From assembly GCF_003254525.1 (NCBI RefSeq), contig NZ_QFYS01000007.1, positions 62,001 to 126,000 on the forward strand: DNA of 64,000 bases. Reading direction: 5' to 3'. This DNA is from Phenylobacterium kunshanense (GTDB taxonomy: Bacteria; Pseudomonadota; Alphaproteobacteria; Caulobacterales; Caulobacteraceae). This document shows, piece after piece, positions 1 to 5,794 of this stretch (the stretch's first letter is position 1; every line of letters starts with the position of its first letter). The notes under the pieces were generated by a model, which saw only the letters and a list, made by a program, of their open reading frames with translations, made no database searches and was not told the origin of the DNA. Both the position numbers and the translations under genes were made by a program.

Positions 1-75
1 GGTGTCCTGGGCCGCAGCGGGCGCCGCCGCCAAGATCGCCAGTGCGAACAGGATCGCCTTGCCGAGGCTCCGCAT
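1..75 (-). CDS. Secreted protein, N-terminus only (cut by window edge)
   Basis: Only the first 25 codons are inside the window. The ATG (bases 75-73 on the reverse strand) opens a typical Sec signal peptide: a basic start (MRSLGK), a hydrophobic core (AILFALAILAAAP) and an AAA-Q cleavage site, so the product is exported. It lies about 100 bp downstream of the C13 peptidase gene on the same strand and may belong to the same transcript. The mature protein is outside the window, so no function can be given. Confidence 0.6.
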   Translation of the reverse strand, partial: MRSLGKAILFALAILAAAPAAAQDT

Positions 76-179
76 CGTTGCTCCGTTGCCCTGCGCCTTA
101 ATCGGTCACCATAGCACCTCGGCTGAGTCGGACACGCGCCGCGAAGACGTGGGAAGTCGACGTCCCTTTTGGCGCGGGT

Positions 180-947
180 TCAATCGGTCCGTTCGGCGCG
201 CTCGAACGCATAGAGCGGCAGCATGGGGCGCAGTTCGGCGCCCACCCAGATCTGCGGCTCGGACGGCGGGCTCATCTTCTCGGCGACTTCGCGCCGGCGG
301 ACACATTCGCGGGTCGCCGCCGCCAGGCCGCCGAAGTCCCGGGATCCGGGCATCGACGACAGGAAGCAGTCGTCGAAATAGGGATACTTGTTGGCCTGAC
401 CGCACCCGAAGGACGTGCGGTCGGGGCGGGCGGCCGTCACCACCATCCGATTGGGCCGCGCGAGCGTTGGGACGAACACGCCCGAGAAGCAGGCCGAGAT
501 CACCACCACCGTCGGCCGCCGGCCGCATGTCTGGTCCAGCATGTTGGCGAGCAGGCCAGGGCGCAGGATCGCCTGGTCCACCTGGGCGCCCTGCGGCAGG
601 CCGTGCGAGGTCAGGTAGAAGAGGCAGCCGCCTGCCGTGCGCGCCGAAAGTTCCGACAGCGCGCCGTAGATGCCCCTTAGCTCAGCCTTGCCCGGCTGGG
701 AGTCGCGGTAGCGCTCGGGCCTGGTCGAGAACTGACGGATGTTGTCCGGCTGGAAGCCAGCGCGGGCGAGGGCGGCCGTCACATCGCGTCGGGCGTTGTC
801 GAAGCCTTCGGTCTCGCCACCGTCGCTGGCGTGCCAGTCTCCTGCCACCACGACCGCCGACCAGTCGGCGAACGGGGACGCCGCCGCCGCTCCGCCCGCC
901 GTCGCGAGCCAGAGGGCTGCGATCAGCGAGAGGAGCCGGGCCGCCAT
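180..947 (-). CDS. Secreted peptidase C13 (legumain/caspase-fold) family protein
   Basis: Predicted cysteine endopeptidase of the caspase-fold C13 family, which cleaves after Asn or Asp in eukaryotic legumains; the substrate here is unknown. The 255-residue protein has a signal peptide (MAARLLSLIAALWLATAGGA), so it acts in the periplasm or beyond. The catalytic pair is visible: His115 in LTSHGLP and Cys153 in ISACFSG, each after a hydrophobic strand as expected for the fold. The start ATG directly precedes the signal peptide. It lies 10 bp downstream of a thioesterase gene and in line with sspB, so these are probably cotranscribed. The family is common in Caulobacterales but poorly characterised; assignment rests on the two motifs and their context. 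Confidence 0.8.
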   Translation of the reverse strand: MAARLLSLIAALWLATAGGAAAASPFADWSAVVVAGDWHASDGGETEGFDNARRDVTAALARAGFQPDNIRQFSTRPERYRDSQPGKAELRGIYGALSELSARTAGGCLFYLTSHGLPQGAQVDQAILRPGLLANMLDQTCGRRPTVVVISACFSGVFVPTLARPNRMVVTAARPDRTSFGCGQANKYPYFDDCFLSSMPGSRDFGGLAAATRECVRRREVAEKMSPPSEPQIWVGAELRPMLPLYAFERAERTD

Positions 948-957
948 CGCCGCCCTG

Positions 958-1428
958 CTACTTCTTGTAGTTGGCGAACGGCGTCGGCATCGCGGTTCCG
1001 GTCGCCTTGGCCAACAGCCGGCCTTCGGGGTCGTAGAGTTCGCCCTCGGTGAAGGCGATCTGGCGGCCCCACTTCACCACCTTGCCGACCCCGCGGATCT
1101 TCCCTGGCTGTCCGGGGCGGAAGAAGCTGGTCTTCATCTCCAGGGTCGGGGCCACGGCCGTCATGCCAGAGGCGACCATGCAGGCGACGCTCATGGCTTC
1201 GTCCAGCATGGCGCAGAGATAGCCGCCCTGGATCTGCTTCATGGGATTGAGCAGCAGCTCGGCCTTGGCGTCGAACTCCACCTCGACCGAACGATCGGCC
1301 TGGCAGACCGACACCATCCGGAAGCCGAGGGTCTGGGATCCGGTCGGCTGGTTCTTGGTGCGGAGGAAGCGTTGGAGGATGGCCTCGTCGGTGAGCGTCT
1401 CCGGCTCGGGACTCGCGACGTCGGTCAT
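958..1428 (-). CDS. PaaI-type hotdog-fold thioesterase
   Basis: A 156-residue single-domain hotdog protein of the PaaI/YigI acyl-CoA thioesterase group, expected to hydrolyse acyl- or aryl-CoA thioesters in the cytoplasm. The segment IQGGYLCAMLDEAMSVA corresponds to the hotdog active-site helix, with QGGY-LDEA matching the usual HGG-x-ADxA pattern (His replaced by Gln). The later strands TLEMKTSFFRPGQPGKIRG and WGRQIAFTEGELYD fit the fold. It starts 3 bp after the sspB stop and ends 10 bp before the C13 peptidase. The physiological substrate cannot be inferred. Confidence 0.8.
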   Translation of the reverse strand: MTDVASPEPETLTDEAILQRFLRTKNQPTGSQTLGFRMVSVCQADRSVEVEFDAKAELLLNPMKQIQGGYLCAMLDEAMSVACMVASGMTAVAPTLEMKTSFFRPGQPGKIRGVGKVVKWGRQIAFTEGELYDPEGRLLAKATGTAMPTPFANYKK

Positions 1429-1431
1429 GCG

Positions 1432-1917
1432 CTACTTCTTCCGGAACTGATCAAGCGAAACGATGGTGGCCTCGCCCTTCGGCGCGGCTTCGGCAGGCTT
1501 GGCCTCCGCGACGGGCGCGGCCTTGGCTTCGGGGGGCGCGGCCGGCGGCGGCTCGAACTGCAGCAGGAACTGCACCGACGGGTCATAGAAGCGCGTGATG
1601 GCGCCATAGGGGATCGACAGCCGCTTCGGCTGACCGCCGAACTGCAGCGTCACCGAGAAGAAGGTCTCGCCGGGCGCGAGATCCCAATACTGGTGCTGCA
1701 GGACGATCGTCATCTCGTCCGGATACTTCGAAAGCAGGTCGTTCGGGCCGGACACGCCGGCGGCATCGGTCTTGAACGTGATGTAGAAGTGGTGCGAGCC
1801 GGGCAGGCCCTCGGGCGAGGCGGCGCGCTTGAGCGCGGCCTTGGCGACGCCCCGGAGCGCATCCTGCGCCAGGGCCTCGTAGTTCATCAGATCCTGGACC
1901 GGCGGATCCTGGGCCAC
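1432..1917 (-). CDS. sspB: ClpXP adaptor SspB (alphaproteobacterial type)
   Basis: SspB tethers ssrA-tagged proteins to ClpX and speeds their degradation by ClpXP. The folded domain spans residues 1-115, including LPGSHHFYITFKT and the strand LSIPYGAITRFYDPSVQFLLQF. A Pro/Ala-rich linker follows, and a short C-terminal tail (IVSLDQFRKK) matches the ClpX-binding XB peptide. The start is taken as GTG at 1917-1915 because the preceding residues match the alpha-type N-terminus and GGAG lies just upstream. The gene for its partner, the ssrA tmRNA, lies only about 480 bp upstream on the same strand, so tag and adaptor are neighbours. It heads a tight group with the thioesterase and the C13 peptidase. 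Confidence 0.93.
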   Translation of the reverse strand: MAQDPPVQDLMNYEALAQDALRGVAKAALKRAASPEGLPGSHHFYITFKTDAAGVSGPNDLLSKYPDEMTIVLQHQYWDLAPGETFFSVTLQFGGQPKRLSIPYGAITRFYDPSVQFLLQFEPPPAAPPEAKAAPVAEAKPAEAAPKGEATIVSLDQFRKK

Positions 1918-2054
1918 ACGACACTCCGATGCGAACTGGTACCGGTTAAAGGTAACGCGTGGCCGCGCCGGCGCAAGGCTCGCCGGCGGCGCCCGGATCG
2001 ATTGTGCGCAATAAAAGTGGAGGCCGGAGTCGTTCGCCGGAAGGGAAGGAGGAG

Positions 2055-2386
2055 GGCGCCAGTCAGCTCAAGGGGAAAGTGGAGGGCTTCTGTTGCCAGG
2101 CGCCCCCAATGTCTCCTCTTGAAGGAGGAGGGCGCCAGTCAGCTCAAGGGGAAAGTGGAGGGCTTCTGTTGCCAGGCGCCCCCGGGCGCCAGTCAGCTCA
2201 AGGGGAAAGTGGAGGGCTTCTGTTGCCAGGCGCCCCCAATGTCTCCTCTTGAAGGAGGAGGGCGCCAGTCAGCTCAAGGGGAAAGTGGAGGGCTTCTGTT
2301 GCCAGGCGCCCCCAATGTCTCCTCTTGAAGGAGGAGGGCGCCAGTCAGCTCAAGGGGAAAGTGGAGGGCTTCTGTTGCCAGGCGCC
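2055..2386. repeat. Five-copy direct repeat of a 50-bp unit bounded by GGCGCC
   Basis: Five identical 50-bp units lie at 2055-2104, 2131-2180, 2185-2234, 2261-2310 and 2337-2386. Each begins and ends with the palindrome GGCGCC. Units 1-2, 3-4 and 4-5 are separated by the same 26-bp linker (CCCAATGTCTCC... to GAGGAG), giving a 76-bp period; between units 2 and 3 only 4 bp of linker remain. The linker contains a CTCCTCTT/GAAGGAGGAG quasi-palindrome, and the unit contains CTCAAGGGGAAAGTGGAG, resembling dispersed intergenic palindromic elements of Caulobacterales. Since 76 is not a multiple of 3, the array is not a protein repeat. It fills most of the gap between sspB (start 1917) and the 3' end of ssrA. 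Confidence 0.95.
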
Positions 2387-2394
2387 CTCCGGGC

Positions 2395-2680
2395 CCCGCC
2401 TAAGGATCTGAACCCCTAGGACTTGGTTCGGATGTTACCGGACCGCATTACGCAGCCAGGCGAACTTCCTCAGCGAAGTTATCGTTCGCATTTAGTTTAA
2501 GACCCGGAACGGTGGGTCAGGCCGAGAGAAAGCAACGCCTTTACACGTCTGTCGATGCTGATCGGCCCCGTGCTTGCCCGGCGATAACCCGGCGAAGATT
2601 GGTGGAGCCGCCGGGAATCGCACCCGGGTCCAGTCCGCTTATTATACGCGCGTTTATCTCCATAGTCGGGCGAACCCGAC
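2395..2680 (-). ncRNA. ssrA: tmRNA, two-piece circularly permuted form
   Basis: Transfer-messenger RNA for rescue of stalled ribosomes. In the reverse-strand transcript the acceptor piece comes first: a GUCGGG-UUCG-CCCGAC hairpin (2680-2665), a T-arm-like segment (GACCCGGGTGCGATTCCCGG) and the 3' end GGCTCCACCA ending at 2600. A 30-nt intervening segment (2599-2570) follows, then the coding piece starting GGGGCCG (2569), which pairs with CGGCTCC of the acceptor end with one G-U pair. Next come ATCGACA and the tag frame. This order, acceptor before coding, is the permuted arrangement known from Caulobacter and other alphaproteobacteria. The 5' end is inferred from the promoter; the 3' end near 2395 is approximate. 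Confidence 0.93.
2448..2489 (-). other. tmRNA tag-peptide reading frame
   Basis: Thirteen codons plus TAA inside the ssrA coding piece read ANDNFAEEVRLAA. With the alanine carried by the tmRNA itself this gives the tag AANDNFAEEVRLAA. It keeps the N-terminal AANDNFAEE of the Caulobacter tag and the C-terminal LAA seen by ClpX in many bacteria; the Caulobacter tag ends in FAVAA instead. No start codon is needed, because translation resumes on the first GCG. Confidence 0.9.
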
Positions 2681-2686
2681 CCCTCA

Positions 2687-2715
2687 CATATAGGCGCTAT
2701 GGTTCAGGATTTGAA
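2687..2715 (-). promoter_or_regulatory. Candidate ssrA promoter (-35/-10)
   Basis: On the reverse strand TTCAAA (2715-2710) and TATATG (2692-2687) are separated by exactly 17 bp and lie 6-7 bp before the first stem of the acceptor RNA, so transcription would start near 2680. The boxes overlap the last codons of the upstream hypothetical gene. This is sequence inspection only. Confidence 0.45.
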
Positions 2716-3638
2716 GGACCCAGCGCCGCGGGTCGCTCATCCGCCTCGGGCGCCGGTTCATGACCGGCGGGCGGGCGGCGCGCGTCCGGGTTCGGCTTCA
2801 GCCGGCCGCCCGAGGCGATCAGCTCCTGGTGGGCCGCGCGGGCGCCCTTAAAGTCCACGCCACGCGGAAAGATGACGTCGAAGCGCGGGTCGTGGCCCAT
2901 CGCCGCGCCCAGCACGGACTCGAGCACGTCCGCGATCTCGCCCACTTCGGCGGGATCGCAGGCCCGATGCAGGGTCACTGCGCGGGCCGAGGTCAGCAGG
3001 GTGACGTCATAGCCGGTGCCCTCGACGCACAGCGCATCGGCCATGCCCGGCTGCGCCACCCGCACGTCGCGCGGCGAGCGCCATATCGGCAGGTCGCGCA
3101 AGGCGCGGAACCGCTGGGCTGCGCCATCGGGCAGTTCCGCATCGAACCCCAGGCGGCGGCCGATCGACGCGTCGCAGCAGGCAAGCCCCGCGCGCGCCTG
3201 CACGAACGCCTTGCCATCGCTCCTCACGGTCACGCGCGTGACGGTCTGCCGCACGCTGCTGGCCGGCCGCGTCCAGACCTCGAGGATCATCTCCTCGCCA
3301 CGTACCAATTGCCACTGCAGCGGCATCAGGGCCCAGAGGCGGTAGGTCGAGGCGTCGACCCCGTTGTCCGGGACGGCCAGCCGCTCGCCGCGGCGCAGTT
3401 TTCGACCACCCAGGGGATCCGAGGCCTCTGCCGGCTTGGGGCGCTTGTCCTCCCACCAGCTCTTCGGGTCCGGCGGCGGGTAGGGCCAGATTTCAGCTTC
3501 GTGCGCGGGGAGGTTCGCCGGCGGCCCCGCAGGCGCGCGGGGCTTCACGGGGAATGGGATGATCAGCGGAATCTGCGCGCTCGCCGGCGCCGCCAAGGCG
3601 AGGGCGATCAGCACGGCGATGGGGATGCGCAGCGACAC
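2697..3638 (-). CDS. Secreted proline-rich protein of unknown function
   Basis: A 313-residue protein that I do not recognise. It opens with a clear signal peptide (MSLRIPIAVLIALALAAPASA, then QIP), so it is exported. A Pro-rich stretch covers residues 25-60 and another lies at the C-terminus (RRPPAGHEPAPEADERP). Four Cys are in the middle (LACCDASIG, ALCVEGTGY, HRACDPAE) and could form disulfides. No catalytic motif is visible. It is the next gene 60 bp downstream of ilvN on the same strand, and its last codons overlap the ssrA promoter. Codon use is typical of the window, so it is a real gene. Confidence 0.75.
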   Translation of the reverse strand: MSLRIPIAVLIALALAAPASAQIPLIIPFPVKPRAPAGPPANLPAHEAEIWPYPPPDPKSWWEDKRPKPAEASDPLGGRKLRRGERLAVPDNGVDASTYRLWALMPLQWQLVRGEEMILEVWTRPASSVRQTVTRVTVRSDGKAFVQARAGLACCDASIGRRLGFDAELPDGAAQRFRALRDLPIWRSPRDVRVAQPGMADALCVEGTGYDVTLLTSARAVTLHRACDPAEVGEIADVLESVLGAAMGHDPRFDVIFPRGVDFKGARAAHQELIASGGRLKPNPDARRPPAGHEPAPEADERPAALGPSNPEP

Positions 3639-3698
3639 GCCGTGAAAGAGCGACCGCTTTGCGCCGGTTCCGTGGCGCGGCTTGGCCGTCGCCCGCGC

Positions 3699-4247
3699 CT
3701 AGAAGACCTCGACGCCCCGCTGCAGCGACAGGACGCCGGTGCGCGAGACTTCGACCAGGCCCAGCGGCCGCATCAGGTCCACGAATTTGTCGATCTTGGA
3801 CGAGGCGCCGGTCAGCTCGAACACGAAGCTCTCGTGGGTGGTGTCGATGACCTTGGCGCGGAAGATGTCCGACACCCGCAGCGCCTCGACCCGCTCGGCG
3901 CCCGAGCCGCGCACCTTCACCAGGGCCAGCTCGCGCTCGATGCCGTTGGGATCTCGGGTCACGTCCTGCACATGCCGGGTCGAGACCATCTTCTGCAGCT
4001 GGGCCTCGATCTGGGCCAGCACCTGCGGCGTGCCGCGCGTGACGATGGTGATCCGGCTGGTGTGGGCCTTCTCGTCCGTCTCGGCGACGGTCAGGCTGTC
4101 GATGTTGTAGCCCCGGGCTGCGAACAGCCCCACCACGCGGTGCAGAACCCCCGGCTCATTGTCCACCAGCACCGCGAAGGTCGCGCGGCTCTCCGGCTGG
4201 TCGGCGTGGGCCAGGTCGTAGACGGAAGCGGGCTGGGCGTCGGTCAT
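3699..4247 (-). CDS. ilvN: Acetolactate synthase regulatory (small) subunit
   Basis: Regulatory subunit of acetohydroxyacid synthase, the first common step of valine, leucine and isoleucine synthesis. It binds valine and stimulates the IlvB catalytic subunit. The N-terminal ACT domain is visible (ATFAVLVDNEPGVLHRVVGLF, then GYNIDSLTV), followed by the C-terminal domain common to IlvN proteins (RELALVKV to LGLVEVSRTGVLSLQRG). I take MTDAQPAS as the start (ATG 4247-4245) rather than an ATG 9 codons upstream, because the family begins there and GAGG precedes it. Total 182 residues is normal. Unusually, ilvB is 4.2 kb upstream with five genes in between, instead of directly adjacent. Confidence 0.95.
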   Translation of the reverse strand: MTDAQPASVYDLAHADQPESRATFAVLVDNEPGVLHRVVGLFAARGYNIDSLTVAETDEKAHTSRITIVTRGTPQVLAQIEAQLQKMVSTRHVQDVTRDPNGIERELALVKVRGSGAERVEALRVSDIFRAKVIDTTHESFVFELTGASSKIDKFVDLMRPLGLVEVSRTGVLSLQRGVEVF

Positions 4248-4346
4248 GGGGCGTCCTCGAATAGTTCGCGTCACGTGTCACAGGTGCATGTGCGCTGCAA
4301 GCGCCCCTCGCTTGCCTTCCCCGGCCCGGCGTCCAACATTCGGCCT

Positions 4347-4661
4347 ATGTCGTCACTCCGCCTCCCGCAGAGCCTGACCCCACGCAACGGCCTGGAGGCC
4401 GGCGATGCGGTGCTGCGCTACGAACTGATGGAGGAGCAGGCGCAGTCGCTGGGGCGAGCGGGCCGGAAGGTGGAGGCGGCGCTCGCCACGTTGGATCAGC
4501 ACCGCGAAGGCGAGGGCCGCAATGCCGCGCTCAAGGCGGCGGCGGACGCGGTGTGGAGCTACTTCGTCCAGCGCGAAGTCCTTGGCCTCCGCGACCGCAA
4601 GGCGATCATCAGCGAATATGGCATCCCTCGGGAGGTCCTCGCTCGCCTGGGCGCCTTCTAG
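4347..4661 (+). CDS. Small conserved alphaproteobacterial protein (DUF6665-like)
   Basis: A 104-residue cytoplasmic protein starting MSSLRLPQS. It has a predicted helical region (LEAGDAVLRYELMEEQAQSLGRAGRKVEAALATL) and a C-terminal block (AVWSYFVQREVLGLRD then YGIPREVLARLG). The pattern resembles DUF6665 from memory; no function is established. It is divergent from ilvN, with starts about 100 bp apart. Its TAG stop overlaps the TAG stop of ybaK on the other strand, so the two genes converge and share four bases. No signal peptide or membrane segment. Confidence 0.65.
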   Translation: MSSLRLPQSLTPRNGLEAGDAVLRYELMEEQAQSLGRAGRKVEAALATLDQHREGEGRNAALKAAADAVWSYFVQREVLGLRDRKAIISEYGIPREVLARLGAF

Positions 4662-5128
4662 GAGATCGGGGCGACCGTCGCGCCGAGGAGTTTCACAAGG
4701 TCGGAAGGTCGGAGGCGCGCCTGCAGACCGCGCTGGCCTGCATTCACGAACGCCTCGGCAAGCGCGGCGGCGTCTGCGTCGACGACGGTCGGAACTGCTT
4801 TCTTCTGTCCGAACGGGCTGACGCCGCCCACGCGATAGCCCGTCACGCGCTCGGCGTCCGCAGGCTTCATCATCTCCGCTGACCGGGCCCCGAGGGCGAC
4901 GGCGAGCCGCTTCATCGACACCTCGCGGTCGGACGCCAGCACCACGCAGGCGGGCTTGCCGTCGACCAGCACCATGAGGGTCTTGAGGACTTCTCGGGGC
5001 GGCGCACCGAGCGCTTCGGCGGCCTGCAGCCCGACCCGCTCAGCGCTGGGGTCATAGTCGTAGGCCTCGAGGGCATAGGCCATGCCGGCCTTGTCTAGAG
5101 CCTTCGTGGCGGGGGTGGACCGGCTCAT
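4658..5128 (-). CDS. ybaK: Cys-tRNA(Pro)/Cys-tRNA(Cys) deacylase, YbaK/EbsC family
   Basis: Trans-editing enzyme that hydrolyses Cys-tRNA(Pro) formed by prolyl-tRNA synthetase. The 156-residue protein covers the whole family length. Diagnostic segments are LKTLMVLVDGKPACVVLASDR early on, followed by the catalytic-lysine region SMKRLAVALGARSAEMM and the glycine-rich GYRVGGVSPFGQKK. Start ATG 5128-5126 (MSRSTPATKALDKAG) matches the normal N-terminus. It is divergent from the heme oxygenase gene and convergent, by four bases, with the small DUF6665-like gene. Confidence 0.9.
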   Translation of the reverse strand: MSRSTPATKALDKAGMAYALEAYDYDPSAERVGLQAAEALGAPPREVLKTLMVLVDGKPACVVLASDREVSMKRLAVALGARSAEMMKPADAERVTGYRVGGVSPFGQKKAVPTVVDADAAALAEAFVNAGQRGLQARLRPSDLVKLLGATVAPIS

Positions 5129-5206
5129 TTCATGGCTACGCTTGCAGTGGGCGAGACGCCCTGATTTCATCGGCATCGTGGGCGTTTGTGGCCCGGGAAA
5201 GCCTCT

Positions 5207-5794
5207 TTGTCGCCCATCCGACCGAACGACAAGCCCGCTGGCGATAGCGGGGCGCATCGCCGTCTGCGCGAGGCGACGCAGTCGCAGCACGAAGCCCTGG
5301 AGCGGCGCACCGACGTGATCGGCCGACTGCTCACGCCACGAGGGCGCCGCGAAGTCGTGGCGGGCTTTCACCGCCTCCATGCGGGGCTGGAAGACGGCAT
5401 CGCGGTCTGGCTTGCGGGCGATCATGCCCTCGACTTCGATGCCCGTCGTCGAACCGTGCTGCTGGAGGCGGACCTGGGTGTGGTTGGCGGTCGGGCCCAG
5501 GCGGTGTCGGACGCCCCGATCGCAAACGGCCGAGGCGAGGCTCTCGGGCAACTCTATGTGCTCGAGGGTTCCGCGTTGGGGGGCAAGGTGATCCGCAAAG
5601 CCGTACTGCAACAGGGGGGCGACCTGGCGGGACTGAGCTTCCTGGACCCCTATGGCGACGCTCTCGCCGTGCGATGGCGAGCCTTCCTCGCCGTTGTGGG
5701 ACGGGAGGCGGACATCGATCCAATGGTGGCGGGCGCGCGTGCGGCGTTCGCCTATGCCGAGTCCTGCCTGGCGCAGGAGGCGGCCGTTGTCTGA
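5207..5794 (+). CDS. bphO: Biliverdin-producing heme oxygenase (BphO-like)
   Basis: Heme oxygenase expected to open heme to biliverdin, the chromophore of the phytochrome encoded next door. Motifs: HRRLREATQSQHEALE with the proximal heme-ligand His, and GQLYVLEGSALGGKVI, the distal-helix glycine-rich segment. Length about 195 residues is normal for the bacterial BphO/HemO group. There is no ATG in frame near the N-terminus; TTG at 5207 or TTG at 5186 are both possible and neither has a strong ribosome site. The last 8 bases overlap the bphP start, so translation is probably coupled. No signal peptide; acts in the cytoplasm. Confidence 0.88.
   Translation: MSPIRPNDKPAGDSGAHRRLREATQSQHEALERRTDVIGRLLTPRGRREVVAGFHRLHAGLEDGIAVWLAGDHALDFDARRRTVLLEADLGVVGGRAQAVSDAPIANGRGEALGQLYVLEGSALGGKVIRKAVLQQGGDLAGLSFLDPYGDALAVRWRAFLAVVGREADIDPMVAGARAAFAYAESCLAQEAAVV

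Noticed and set aside
1934..1947. AACTGGTACCGGTT palindrome near the sspB start
   Set aside because: Short and imperfect (12 of 14), without context to support an operator.
739..2328. Long + strand frame covering thioesterase, sspB and repeats
   Set aside because: It is antisense to real genes and has a low-complexity product; long antisense frames are expected at this GC content.
2055..2386. CRISPR-like array
   Set aside because: The 50-bp repeats are separated by identical 26-bp linkers, not by unique spacers, and no cas gene is present.
2055..2720. Genomic island inserted at ssrA
   Set aside because: ssrA is a common integration site, but no integrase, direct attachment duplicate or foreign genes are seen beside it.
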